Of a DNA stretch of 22,278 nucleotides, positions 15,151 through 22,271 are shown piece after piece (the first letter of the stretch is position 1; each line of letters begins with the position of its first letter). The translations under genes and the position numbers were made by a program. Source of the stretch: Bacteroidota bacterium. GTDB lineage: Bacteria > Bacteroidota > Bacteroidia > Flavobacteriales > Weeksellaceae. The stretch spans positions 1 to 22,278 of the forward strand of contig JAEZDQ010000096.1 in the NCBI GenBank assembly GCA_023433225.1, written 5' to 3'. The notes below the pieces were generated by a model, which was not told the origin of the DNA, did not search any database, and was given only the letters and a program-made list of their open reading frames with translations.

Positions 15151-16380
15151 CTAAGCGTCTAATTCGCCTGCAATTAAATTCAAACTACTCATCGTGATAA
15201 TCGCATCACTCAGCATCGATCCTTCAATTAATTCCGGATAGGCTTGGTAATAAATAAAGCAAGGCCTTCTGAAATGCAATCTATAAGCGGAACGCCCGCC
15301 GTCACTGACGAAATAATAGCCGAGTTCACCATTGGCACCTTCTACTGCATTGTAAATTTCACCTACCGGCAAATCCACCTCACCCATAATGATTTTGAAA
15401 TGGTAAATCAAAGCTTCCATTTTGGTATAAACATCTGCTTTCAGCGGTAAATAGAAATCGGGTGCGTCCGCATGGTGTTTGGTCGCTTCCTCACCTTTCA
15501 GGTCATTTATTTTTTGAATGGCTTGTTTGATAATACGCAAACTTTGCCACATTTCTTCATTTCTTACTAAAAATCGGTCGTAACAGTCTCCGGTGGTTCC
15601 AACCGGAACTTCGAAATCAAATTCCTCATAACGGCTATAAGGTTTGTGAACCCTTACGTCATAATCTACTCCTGCCGCTCTCAGGTTTGGCCCGGTAAAT
15701 CCGTATGCCAAAGCACGTTCAGCACTGATTCCACCTACGCCTTGTGTGCGTTCGATGAAAATCCGGTTCCGGTTGAATAAATCTTCAAATTCTTTCAGGA
15801 CACTTGGGTATTCATCGAGAAACCGGTTGATTTTAGCCCAAGCAACATCACTAAAATCCCGCTCAAATCCGCCAATTCTTCCAATATTGGTTGTAAGTCT
15901 GCTGCCGCATATTTCCTCATAAATTTCATAAATCAGTTCGCGGTATTGGAATACATATAAAAAACCTGTAAAAGCACCGGAATCCACGCCCATGATTGAG
16001 CTGCAAATCAAGTGGTCTGAAATCCGTGCAAGTTCCATGATGATTACACGTAGGTAACTTACCCTTGCCGGAACTTCAATTCCCACAAATTTCTCTACCG
16101 TCAGGTGCCAACCGAGGTTGTTGATCGGAGCCGAACAATAATTCAAACGGTCTGTCAAAGGCGTTATTTGATACAACGGTTTTCGCTCCGATATTTTCTC
16201 AAAAGCCCGGTGAATGTAGCCCACAGTTGGTGTTGCTTTCAGAATCCTTTCACCGTCGATTTCTAAAATATTCTGGAAAACGCCGTGCGTGGCAGGGTGG
16301 GTTGGCCCCAAATTGATGGTTTGGGTGGTCTTTTCCAATGAAGCTTTGGGTAATTTGATATTTTGTTTTTCTTCCTGCAT
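15151..16380 (-). CDS. nuoD: NADH-quinone oxidoreductase subunit D, 49-kDa
   Basis: 409 residues; forms the quinone-binding pocket of complex I together with NuoB. The start region has LGPTHPATHGVF with the conserved histidines, then the HRAFEKISERKP segment (most homologues have HRG), DRLNYCSAPINNLGW, and ELARISDHLI. The end PELIEGSMLSDAIITMSSLN then IAGELDA is typical. It is a separate subunit, not fused to NuoC. It begins 17 bases after nuoC. The A in place of G in the HRG motif may be usual for this group; I cannot check. Confidence 0.97.
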   Translation of the reverse strand: MQEEKQNIKLPKASLEKTTQTINLGPTHPATHGVFQNILEIDGERILKATPTVGYIHRAFEKISERKPLYQITPLTDRLNYCSAPINNLGWHLTVEKFVGIEVPARVSYLRVIIMELARISDHLICSSIMGVDSGAFTGFLYVFQYRELIYEIYEEICGSRLTTNIGRIGGFERDFSDVAWAKINRFLDEYPSVLKEFEDLFNRNRIFIERTQGVGGISAERALAYGFTGPNLRAAGVDYDVRVHKPYSRYEEFDFEVPVGTTGDCYDRFLVRNEEMWQSLRIIKQAIQKINDLKGEEATKHHADAPDFYLPLKADVYTKMEALIYHFKIIMGEVDLPVGEIYNAVEGANGELGYYFVSDGGRSAYRLHFRRPCFIYYQAYPELIEGSMLSDAIITMSSLNLIAGELDA

Positions 16381-16397
16381 TTGATTCTCTTCTAAAA

Positions 16398-16931
16398 TTA
16401 AACGTTGAACCTTCCGAAGTTGAAACTGCCGCCCCGTCCAAACATTTCATCGTCCTTGTCCCTACGGGTTTGGTCTTCTAATGGAAACTCTTTCCGCATG
16501 GGAAAATAATCCATTTCATCCACATTCAATATCCGGATTAAATTCGGGTGGCCGATGAAGTTTACCCCGAAGAAATCATAACATTCACGTTCCTGCCAAT
16601 TGGCGGTAGGATGAATATTGGATGCGGTATAAATATTGGGTTCATTGATGTCCAATGCAAACTTCAGCCTCAGGTGAAGGTTTTTCCGCATATTGTAAAG
16701 CAGGTAGGTGACAATCAATTCTTCGCCTTTATGGTCTGGATAGTGAATGGCGGTAAGGTCTGTCATAAACCGGAACCCCATTTCTTCATCATCATAAAGG
16801 TATTGGAGGATTTTCAAGTTGAACTCCTTATCGGCATAAATCGCAATCAGTCCATAGCTTTCTTCGTAACCGATGATGGCTTCACCAAATTTTTCGACGA
16901 GTTTGTCAAACACAAATTTATTATTCAACAT
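16398..16931 (-). CDS. nuoC: NADH-quinone oxidoreductase subunit C, 30-kDa
   Basis: 177 residues; a structural subunit of the connecting arm of complex I. The family signature is seen as ERECYDFFGVNFIGHPNLIR, followed by MRKEFPLEDQTRRDKDDEMF. The N-terminal alpha/beta domain (FRFMTDLTAIHYPD, ELIVTYLLYNMRKNLHLRLK) is as expected. The C-terminus ends in a short Gly/Phe-rich tail (GRGGSFNFGRFNV). It starts 13 bases after nuoB and is not fused to NuoD. Confidence 0.96.
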   Translation of the reverse strand: MLNNKFVFDKLVEKFGEAIIGYEESYGLIAIYADKEFNLKILQYLYDDEEMGFRFMTDLTAIHYPDHKGEELIVTYLLYNMRKNLHLRLKFALDINEPNIYTASNIHPTANWQERECYDFFGVNFIGHPNLIRILNVDEMDYFPMRKEFPLEDQTRRDKDDEMFGRGGSFNFGRFNV

Positions 16932-16944
16932 ATTGTTTTTTCGC

Positions 16945-17517
16945 TTATGAAATGCCGTAGCTATTCAATAATTCCTGATATTCTTCGCTGTCCCTTCTTC
17001 TGATGCTTTCGGTTTCCACCAAATCTTGGATGCGCAAAATGCCGTCAATGATGGCTTCCGGCCTTGGCGGACATCCCGGCACATAGACGTCCACGGGGAT
17101 TACTTGGTCAATTCCTTGTAGAACAGAATAGGAATCGAAAATCCCGCCGCTGCTAGCGCAAGCCCCTACCGCTACTACCCATCGCGGTTCGGCCATTTGA
17201 ACATATACTTGTTTTAATACCGGAGCCATTTTCTTGGCGATGGTTCCCATGACCATCAATAAATCACATTGCCTCGGGGTGAATGCCAATCTTTCACTTC
17301 CGAACCGCGATAAATCATAGGTCGAACCCATCGTTGCCATGAATTCAATCCCGCAGCAACTGGTGGCAAAAGGCAATGGCCAAATCGAATTTTTCCTCGC
17401 CAGACCCACTACTTTCGATAGTTGCATTGCCATGAAACCTTCTCCTTGGTACCCTTCCGGCATATCCACCACCTTTAGGTTGGTGTTGTGCGTTACCGGT
17501 CTCTTATTGTAAATCAT
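16945..17517 (-). CDS. nuoB: NADH-quinone oxidoreductase subunit B, cluster N2
   Basis: 190 residues; holds the terminal [4Fe-4S] cluster N2 that reduces quinone. The unusual tandem ligands Cys54-Cys55 (FATSCCGIEFMA), Cys120 (VGACASSGG) and Cys149 (VPGCPPRPEA) are all present. Other conserved parts are SRFGSERLAFTPRQCDLLMV and GTIAKKMAPVLKQVYVQM. Length is typical. The start at 17517 lies 38 bases after nuoA. Confidence 0.97.
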   Translation of the reverse strand: MIYNKRPVTHNTNLKVVDMPEGYQGEGFMAMQLSKVVGLARKNSIWPLPFATSCCGIEFMATMGSTYDLSRFGSERLAFTPRQCDLLMVMGTIAKKMAPVLKQVYVQMAEPRWVVAVGACASSGGIFDSYSVLQGIDQVIPVDVYVPGCPPRPEAIIDGILRIQDLVETESIRRRDSEEYQELLNSYGIS

Positions 17518-17555
17518 AATCTTCTGGTTTTAATTCAACAACATTCGGCGTTTGG

Positions 17556-17921
17556 TTATTTTTCCCAATCCAAAGCACCTTTTTTTCTCACATAAATATA
17601 CATAATTAAAAACAGCCCCACAAAAGTTGATACCGCGGCAAAGCCTTCCCAGCCTAATTCTTTGAAATTGACGGCATAGGGATAAAAGAAAATTACTTCG
17701 ACGTCGAAAAGCACAAATAAAATCGCGACGAGGTAGTACTTGATGGCAAAAGGCCTGCGGGCATTCCCAACCTGTTCAATTCCGCTCTCGAAATTTTCAA
17801 GCTTTTCATCTGTACTGCGTTTCGGGCCCAAAAAATGGGTTGCGATGATGGTGCCGACTACAAAGCCGACGGCCAGCAGAAACAGAATTAAAATCGGGAT
17901 ATAATCAAATGATGTGTCCAT
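17556..17921 (-). CDS. nuoA: NADH-quinone oxidoreductase subunit A
   Basis: 121 residues with three membrane helices (about 7-30, 62-82 and 92-112); a membrane subunit of complex I at the quinone-tunnel end (ND3 homologue). The conserved loop is seen as YESG-like ENFESGIEQVGNARRPFAIK and the second helix as FVLFDVEVIFFYPYAV with its conserved acidic residues. First gene of the operon; the ATG at 17921 is about 15 bases from the predicted transcription start. Confidence 0.97.
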   Translation of the reverse strand: MDTSFDYIPILILFLLAVGFVVGTIIATHFLGPKRSTDEKLENFESGIEQVGNARRPFAIKYYLVAILFVLFDVEVIFFYPYAVNFKELGWEGFAAVSTFVGLFLIMYIYVRKKGALDWEK

Positions 17922-17942
17922 TTTTAAATCAAAATCAGCGGG

Positions 17943-17972
17943 TAAATTTACGAACTATATACGGTAACCAAA
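17943..17972 (-). promoter_or_regulatory. Predicted promoter of the nuoABCDEFGHIJKLMN operon
   Basis: On the minus strand TTTG (17972-17969), an 18-base spacer and TAAATTTA (17950-17943) match the Bacteroidota -33/-7 pattern except for the last base of TAnnTTTG. The implied 5' leader is about 15 bases long, typical of this phylum. No other promoter is evident inside the operon. Confidence 0.55.
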
Positions 17973-18095
17973 GCCTAAGGAAATGGAATTTATCAGTTTT
18001 AACTTAATTTTCTTAATTTATATCCATTTTAAATTGCTCAAAAATAAACAAATCTCAATTGCACACCAACCCACCGGAAATTATTTTAAATTCCC

Positions 18096-18103
18096 TACTT
18101 TTG
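18096..18103 (+). promoter_or_regulatory. Predicted -7 box for the T9SS cargo gene
   Basis: TACTTTTG is a full match to TAnnTTTG, 20 bases before the ATG at 18124. No TTTG or TTG is found at the usual distance upstream, so this promoter may be weak or helped by an activator. It faces away from the nuo promoter across a 202-base gap. Confidence 0.4.
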
Positions 18104-18123
18104 GGTAAACTTGTAAATTTTAA

Positions 18124-19707
18124 ATGATGAAACACACTTTATTTTTTTCAGCCATTTTACTTCTCGGTGGAGTGATTCAAGCGCAAGAACCCATTCAGCA
18201 GACCGATGAAAATGGGAAAATCCGGTTCCAGACTCAACCGGTAAATTTAAACGGGCAGAATGAATACTTTCAGAATCCTGCTGAAATGGACATCGTTTGG
18301 CCCTTCCCGGATGTAAATATTTCCGAAAATCCGACCCAGGATTCTTGGGATGTCCGTTTGGCGGTAGATAAAAACAACGGAAATGCATATGTCGTTTACA
18401 ACGATAATTATTCGAACGGCCTTCAGAAAATTATGTTCCGAAAAAAAACAGGTACAGATGAATGGACCGAACCGATTTATGTAGACCAAGGCGGTGAAAT
18501 CGGCGCGAGGAACAACCACTTTCCGGCCATTGCAGTTGCGCCCAATGGAGATTTACACGTGACTTACAATGTCTGGGCGTTTGAAAATGTGCGGAACTAC
18601 ATCGGCTATTCTTATTACGATGCCGCAACAGATACATGGAGTGACGGATTGAAAATTTCTGATTTAGGCGGAACGGTCAATCATTTCAATAGTTACCATG
18701 ACGTGTATGTTACGGATGAAAATCTTCCGGTCGTCGTTTGGGGGTATGACAACCGAGCCAATCTGGTCAATGAAGAAATTTACATGAAATATTGTGACGG
18801 CGAAAACTGGTCGGCTGACATTCCCGTTTCCGCAGAAAACGATGGATTTGACGTTGGAATTCCCATGATTCGGAAATTAGGCCAAGGGGACAGCAACAAA
18901 GCGATGATAGTTTATTCAGAAAGAATCAGCGATTCGGCCATGGAACTTCGTTACCGCATTTACGACGAAACAACCCATGAATTAAGCGAACCCCAAACCA
19001 TCAGCTCAGGAAATATATTTGCAAACAATTACGCATTTTCTTCTTCCGAGTCAGAAACCCTTGTACTCACCATCCATAAGGAAAACAGCCCGCCTCGCGA
19101 TGTGTTGAATGTATATGCCTATGATTTTTCAGAGGAAACTTTCTCATTGTTCCCGACACCTTATGAAGTAGATGCCAATGCCGGCGGATTGTTGAAAAGA
19201 ATAGATATGGATTGTATTACGGATAATTGCGGAATTGTTTACAGTGATTTCTTGGCGCATACCTTAACTTTTCTACAATTTAACCTAAACGAAGGTTTTC
19301 TCGCTCCGGAAGTAGTCGTTCAGCAAAATCCCGGTTTAGATGCGCCTTCAATCCGTATGAGTAACAATGGAAACGTACACTTGGTTTGGAGCGATTACCG
19401 TTTTGACAACGGCGAAGGTTTTGACGAACGCGAAGTTTTTTATAAATTGGGGATTAACAATTTATTGGGGACAAATGATGCCCAACTGTCTGAAATAATG
19501 ATTTATCCGAATCCCTCAACTGGCAAATTTTATATTGCTACCGAAAAAAATTACGCATTGGATATTTTCGATTTCTCAGGGAAACGGGTTTATTCCACCC
19601 ATATTTCAGGGTTTTCAGAGGTGCAAACAGAACTGGTTCCGGGTGTTTATGCGGGCCGGCTCACAAATGCAAAAGAAGTCCGGTATAAAAAATTGATTAT
19701 AAAATAA
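18124..19707 (+). CDS. Secreted T9SS cargo protein with sialidase/beta-propeller-like repeats
   Basis: 527 residues (ATG at 18124, or 18127 two residues along the same frame). A signal peptide (KHTLFFSAILLLGGVIQAQ) directs Sec export. The middle is a series of repeats with a beta-propeller look: WDVRLAVDKNNGNAYVVYND, FPAIAVAPNGDLHVTYNVW, PSIRMSNNGNVHLVWSDYR, similar in style to BNR/sialidase-type propellers, though without clear Asp-box series or catalytic residues. The last 70 residues are a type A C-terminal sorting domain of the type IX secretion system (MIYPNPSTGKFYI ... VPGVYAGRL ... YKKLIIK), which takes the protein through the outer membrane for release or surface attachment. Substrate unknown. 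It is likely a single-gene unit. Confidence 0.9.
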   Translation: MMKHTLFFSAILLLGGVIQAQEPIQQTDENGKIRFQTQPVNLNGQNEYFQNPAEMDIVWPFPDVNISENPTQDSWDVRLAVDKNNGNAYVVYNDNYSNGLQKIMFRKKTGTDEWTEPIYVDQGGEIGARNNHFPAIAVAPNGDLHVTYNVWAFENVRNYIGYSYYDAATDTWSDGLKISDLGGTVNHFNSYHDVYVTDENLPVVVWGYDNRANLVNEEIYMKYCDGENWSADIPVSAENDGFDVGIPMIRKLGQGDSNKAMIVYSERISDSAMELRYRIYDETTHELSEPQTISSGNIFANNYAFSSSESETLVLTIHKENSPPRDVLNVYAYDFSEETFSLFPTPYEVDANAGGLLKRIDMDCITDNCGIVYSDFLAHTLTFLQFNLNEGFLAPEVVVQQNPGLDAPSIRMSNNGNVHLVWSDYRFDNGEGFDEREVFYKLGINNLLGTNDAQLSEIMIYPNPSTGKFYIATEKNYALDIFDFSGKRVYSTHISGFSEVQTELVPGVYAGRLTNAKEVRYKKLIIK

Positions 19708-19721
19708 ATAATACACCTGGC

Positions 19722-19751
19722 TTTGAAATTAAATTAAAATTCTTACATTTG
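19722..19751 (+). promoter_or_regulatory. Promoter of rplU-rpmA
   Basis: TTTG (19722-19725), an 18-base spacer and TACATTTG (19744-19751) match both boxes of the Bacteroidota consensus exactly. The ATG of rplU is 32 bases further on, giving a leader of about 25 bases. Confidence 0.7.
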
Positions 19752-19783
19752 CCGTCCGAAAATTTAATTAAAAGTATAACTAA

Positions 19784-20431
19784 ATGTATGCAATTGTAGA
19801 AATAGCAGGGCTTCAATACAAAGTTGAGCAAGACCAGCAATTGTATGTTAACCGTTTACAGGGCGATGCGGGCGCGGAACTTTCCTTTGACCGCGTATTG
19901 CTCACCGACAACGGTTCCATACAAGTTGGCGCCCCGGTTATAGACGGAGTTTCCGTTGTAGCGAAAATCCTTGAACACGTAAAAGGCGACAAAGTAATCG
20001 TTTTCAAAAAGAAAAGAAGAAAAGGTTACAAAAAGAAAAACGGCCACCGCCAGCAATTCACCAAGATAGAAATCCTTTCCATCGGTGGAGCCAAAGCCAA
20101 AGCCGCTAAGAAAGAAACCAAAACGGAAGCCAAGGAAGAAAAAGCAGCCGAGCCAAAAGCGAAAAAAGCCGCCAAAAAAGCAGATGACCTTCAAATGATT
20201 GAGGGAATCGGCCCGAAAGCAGCCGAAACATTAGCCGGTGCAGGAATCGATACCTTTGCCAAATTGTCCAAAAAATCGGTAGAACAAATCAAAACCGTTT
20301 TGGAAGCTGGCGAAAACCTATCGCATTTAGACCCCGAAACCTGGGCAAAACAAGCTGAGCTTGCTGCCGCAGGGAAAATGGATGAATTGAAAACATGGCA
20401 GGACGAACTCAAAGGAGGGAAAACTGAATAA
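19784..20431 (+). CDS. rplU: Ribosomal protein L21 with a helix-hairpin-helix C-terminal extension
   Basis: 215 residues, twice the usual 100-105. Residues 1-103 are a normal L21 (MYAIVEIAGLQYKVEQDQQL, FKKKRRKGYKKKNGHRQQFT), which binds 23S rRNA in the large subunit. Residues 104-133 are a Lys/Ala/Glu linker. Residues 134-215 hold a helix-hairpin-helix domain (DDLQMIEGIGPKAAETLAGA), then HLDPETWAKQAELAAAGKMD and a final helix. This tail type is known in Bacteroidota L21 as an L21/unknown-domain fusion; its role is not established, though HhH motifs often bind nucleic acid without sequence preference. It is followed 24 bases later by rpmA, the classic L21-L27 pair. Confidence 0.96.
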   Translation: MYAIVEIAGLQYKVEQDQQLYVNRLQGDAGAELSFDRVLLTDNGSIQVGAPVIDGVSVVAKILEHVKGDKVIVFKKKRRKGYKKKNGHRQQFTKIEILSIGGAKAKAAKKETKTEAKEEKAAEPKAKKAAKKADDLQMIEGIGPKAAETLAGAGIDTFAKLSKKSVEQIKTVLEAGENLSHLDPETWAKQAELAAAGKMDELKTWQDELKGGKTE

Positions 20432-20455
20432 TTTTTAACAAAAAAACAAACTGAA

Positions 20456-20713
20456 ATGGCACATAAGAAAGGAGTCGGTAGTTCCAAGAACGGACGCGAA
20501 TCACATTCCAAACGATTGGGCGTGAAAATCTTCGGTGGGCAATCTGCAATCGCAGGAAACATCATTGTTCGCCAGAGAGGTACCCAGCACCATCCCGGCG
20601 ACAACGTAGGGATCGGTAAAGACCATACCTTGTTTGCTTTGGTGGACGGAAAAGTCGTTTTCCGCAAGAAAAGAGACAACAGGTCTTACGTTTCTGTTCA
20701 ACCCGCAGACTAA
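20456..20713 (+). CDS. rpmA: Ribosomal protein L27
   Basis: 85 residues; large-subunit protein whose N-terminus reaches towards the peptidyl-transferase centre. The sequence MAHKKGVGSSKNGRESHSKR is textbook L27, with GGQSAIAGNIIVRQRGTQ and PGDNVGIGKDHTLFALVDG after it. There is no N-terminal extension needing protease removal of the kind seen in Firmicutes. It is the second gene of rplU-rpmA and is followed by a strong terminator. Confidence 0.98.
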   Translation: MAHKKGVGSSKNGRESHSKRLGVKIFGGQSAIAGNIIVRQRGTQHHPGDNVGIGKDHTLFALVDGKVVFRKKRDNRSYVSVQPAD

Positions 20714-20737
20714 GCCGTTTATACAAACGAATTTTAC

Positions 20738-20769
20738 AAAAGGCTTATCCTTAGCGGGTAAGCCTTTTT
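20738..20769 (+). terminator. Intrinsic terminator after rpmA
   Basis: A 13-bp stem (left arm 20738-20750, right arm 20756-20768, including one G-U pair, core AGGCTTA/TAAGCCT) around a 5-base loop, running into TTTTT. The tRNA begins five bases later at 20774, so the tRNA must have its own start or depend on read-through. Confidence 0.85.
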
Positions 20770-20773
20770 ATTT

Positions 20774-20850
20774 GGCTCCGTAGCTCAGCAGGACAGAGCA
20801 GTAGTTTCCTAAACTATTGGTCGGAGGTTCGAATCCTCTCGGAGTCACCA
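20774..20850 (+). tRNA. tRNA-Arg (anticodon CCU, reads AGG)
   Basis: 77 bases with CCA encoded. Acceptor stem GGCTCCG pairs with CGGAGTC (one G-U), D-stem GCTC/GAGC, anticodon stem GTAGT/ACTAT around TTCCTAA (anticodon CCT), 5-base variable loop and T-arm GGAGG-TTCGAAT-CCTCT. All arms fold by hand. The 3' CCA is immediately followed by an ATG that opens the next ORF. tRNA 3' ends are common integration sites, but no integrase or duplicated tRNA end is seen here. Confidence 0.96.
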
Positions 20851-21441
20851 ATGCAACCCGCCGACAGACAGATACTGCAAATCAAAAAACAACAGCTTCA
20901 GCTGAAATTAAATGCCAAACAATGGCTCAATGAGTTTGTAGAGGATGCTTTGGAGGTATTGGAAGAATTTCGGTCTAAAAACCTCCATTACCAAATCACC
21001 GGGCTCAAACTCCATGAACCCCCACTCCAAACCGAAATCCAAAACCAACTTTCCGATGCCCCCTATGCAGACTGGCAACTGAATCGAACGCCTTTCAATC
21101 CACCGGATTCACTTTTACAAATCGAAAAAATATTCCGCAAATTCCCTTCCCAAACGGCTTTTCATTATCTGCCCGACTTGCCCAAATTTACCCCGGAACA
21201 GCCCGCCAATGCGCTCCAAGAAATGATTGCCCGGTTCAATCTGGTCAATGAAGAACTGACCCTGCATTACCTGCGCTATGCGCCATTGATTCAAATCCTT
21301 CTTCATGATTTCGCCAAAGCCAATCCGGAAGAAACCACCAACCCTTGGCACGGCGATTTGTTGATTTTACCCAAATCTGAATCTTGGTTGATCGTTTTTA
21401 ATTTAGAGGAAAAATGGTTTTTTACCCGTTTAGAAGAATAA
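20851..21441 (+). CDS. Unrecognised soluble protein, start codon abutting the tRNA
   Basis: 196 residues, no signal peptide, no membrane segment, no cysteine. The N-terminal third is a probable charged coiled coil (ILQIKKQQLQLKLNAKQW, EDALEVLEEFRSKN); the middle is rich in Pro and aromatic residues (RTPFNPPDSLLQIEKIFRKF); the end has ESWLIVFNLEEKWFFTRLEE. I do not recognise the family. The only early ATG in frame is the three bases right after the CCA of tRNA-Arg, so either the gene has no leader after tRNA processing or a non-ATG start further in is used. Base composition is like the neighbours. It converges on the tandem array and on the gene at 21774. Confidence 0.7.
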   Translation: MQPADRQILQIKKQQLQLKLNAKQWLNEFVEDALEVLEEFRSKNLHYQITGLKLHEPPLQTEIQNQLSDAPYADWQLNRTPFNPPDSLLQIEKIFRKFPSQTAFHYLPDLPKFTPEQPANALQEMIARFNLVNEELTLHYLRYAPLIQILLHDFAKANPEETTNPWHGDLLILPKSESWLIVFNLEEKWFFTRLEE

Positions 21442-21477
21442 TCTGCACCTCCCTGTATTTATTTTCTGATAGATTGA

Positions 21478-21712
21478 AGTAAATAACTAACCCATCGGAG
21501 TAATTAACTAACCTATCGTAATAAATTACTAACTCGTCGGAGTAAATAACTAACCTAGCTGAGTAATTAACTGACCTCAAGGAGAAAATTACTAACCTAA
21601 GGGAGTAATTAACTAACCCATCGCAGTAAATAACTAACCTATCGGAGTAATTAACTAACCCAGTCTGAGTAAATAACTAACCCCACGGAGCAAATAGCTC
21701 AGCAATTGGGAT
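21478..21712. repeat. 21-bp tandem array, ten clear copies and one decayed copy
   Basis: Each unit has a 15-base constant block, AGTAAWTAACTAACC, and a variable block of 6 bases (7 in unit 9): CATCGG, TATCGT, CGTCGG, TAGCTG, TCAAGG, TAAGGG, CATCGC, TATCGG, CAGTCTG, CCACGG. Units start at 21478, 21499, 21520, 21541, 21562, 21583, 21604, 21625, 21646 and 21668; a decayed eleventh follows to about 21712. The constant block is (TAAN)3, so in most units a TAA falls in every plus-strand frame. It fills most of the 332-base space between two convergent genes. No other content is seen there except a short microsatellite. Confidence 0.95.
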
Positions 21713-21717
21713 AAAAG

Positions 21718-21746
21718 GTGGATGGATTGGATGGATTGGATGAATG
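21718..21746. repeat. Short GGATGGATT microsatellite
   Basis: About three copies of a 9-base unit GGATGGATT, the last one altered (GGATGAATG), just past the end of the 21-bp array and 28 bases before the stop of the minus-strand gene. Such short repeats can change copy number by slippage. Confidence 0.75.
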
Positions 21747-21773
21747 ATTCGGTTGCAAGGGTAAAAAGCTGCT

Positions 21774-22271
21774 TTAACCTTCCGGATCATCGCCTTCTTT
21801 GACCTTTTGTTTGGATTTGTGATTAAGAAAGTTTTCCCGGAGGCCTTGGAAAATGGTGTCGGCACCCGCCATGCCGGACTGTGCAGAAATTTTAAAGGCT
21901 TGGTAGGCCACCAAAGCAGTCGAATAGGCTTCTGTACCGGCCAAGATTTGGGTATCCTCCATTTTTTGGGATAGGCGGCGCAAAATGGACAACAATTCGT
22001 TGAGTTGTTCAAACAATTCCATGTCCCTTTCCAGTTCTGCTAATGAAATATACCCCGGCAAAAACTGCGGCGCGTACCTCATCGCATTGATTACATCTTC
22101 GGTGAAAACCTTGTTCCGAACACGCATCTTGGGCAGGCCCCTCCTTTCTTTGGGCGAAATCCCGACCAAGAAATCCAACTTGGTTTCAATAGTCTGGAAA
22201 GCAGCGCGGATGTCGGCCATATCGGCCGCCGGAATGGTCGTTTTGACCCGGTTGTGGTGGATATTGCTCAT
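21774..22271 (-). CDS. Unrecognised helical protein next to the tandem array
   Basis: 165 residues from the ATG at 22271, seven bases from the window edge, so an earlier start outside the window cannot be excluded. No signal peptide, membrane segment or cysteine. It appears all-helical: IPAADMADIRAAFQTIETKL, then FLVGISPKERRGLPKMRVRN, SLAELERDMELFEQLNELLS, LRRLSQKMEDTQILAGTEAY, and a basic end (NHKSKQKVKEGDDPEG). This pattern, with the segments (P)KERRGLPKM and GTEAYSTALVAYQAFK, resembles an uncharacterised family that I believe is widespread in Bacteroidota; I cannot name it or check. Its 3' end points at the 21-bp array 60 bases away. Confidence 0.85.
   Translation of the reverse strand: MSNIHHNRVKTTIPAADMADIRAAFQTIETKLDFLVGISPKERRGLPKMRVRNKVFTEDVINAMRYAPQFLPGYISLAELERDMELFEQLNELLSILRRLSQKMEDTQILAGTEAYSTALVAYQAFKISAQSGMAGADTIFQGLRENFLNHKSKQKVKEGDDPEG

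Noticed and set aside
16548..17003. Plus-strand ORF of 151 codons over nuoC and nuoB
   Set aside because: It is a shadow of the two well-supported minus-strand genes and has no recognisable features of its own.
21478..21712. CRISPR array
   Set aside because: The unit is only 21 bp with a 15-base constant part and 6-base variable part; spacers are too short and no cas gene is in the window.
21478..21712. Peptide repeat encoded on the minus strand across the array
   Set aside because: Two minus-strand frames of the unit lack stops (reading LVIYSDG-like), but there is no convincing start, one unit has 22 bases and shifts the frame, and the variable blocks do not keep the amino acids.
21740..21773. 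Terminator for the minus-strand gene at 21774
   Set aside because: AAAGC-A-GCTTT followed by T is present after the stop, but a 5-bp stem with a one-base loop cannot form a real hairpin.
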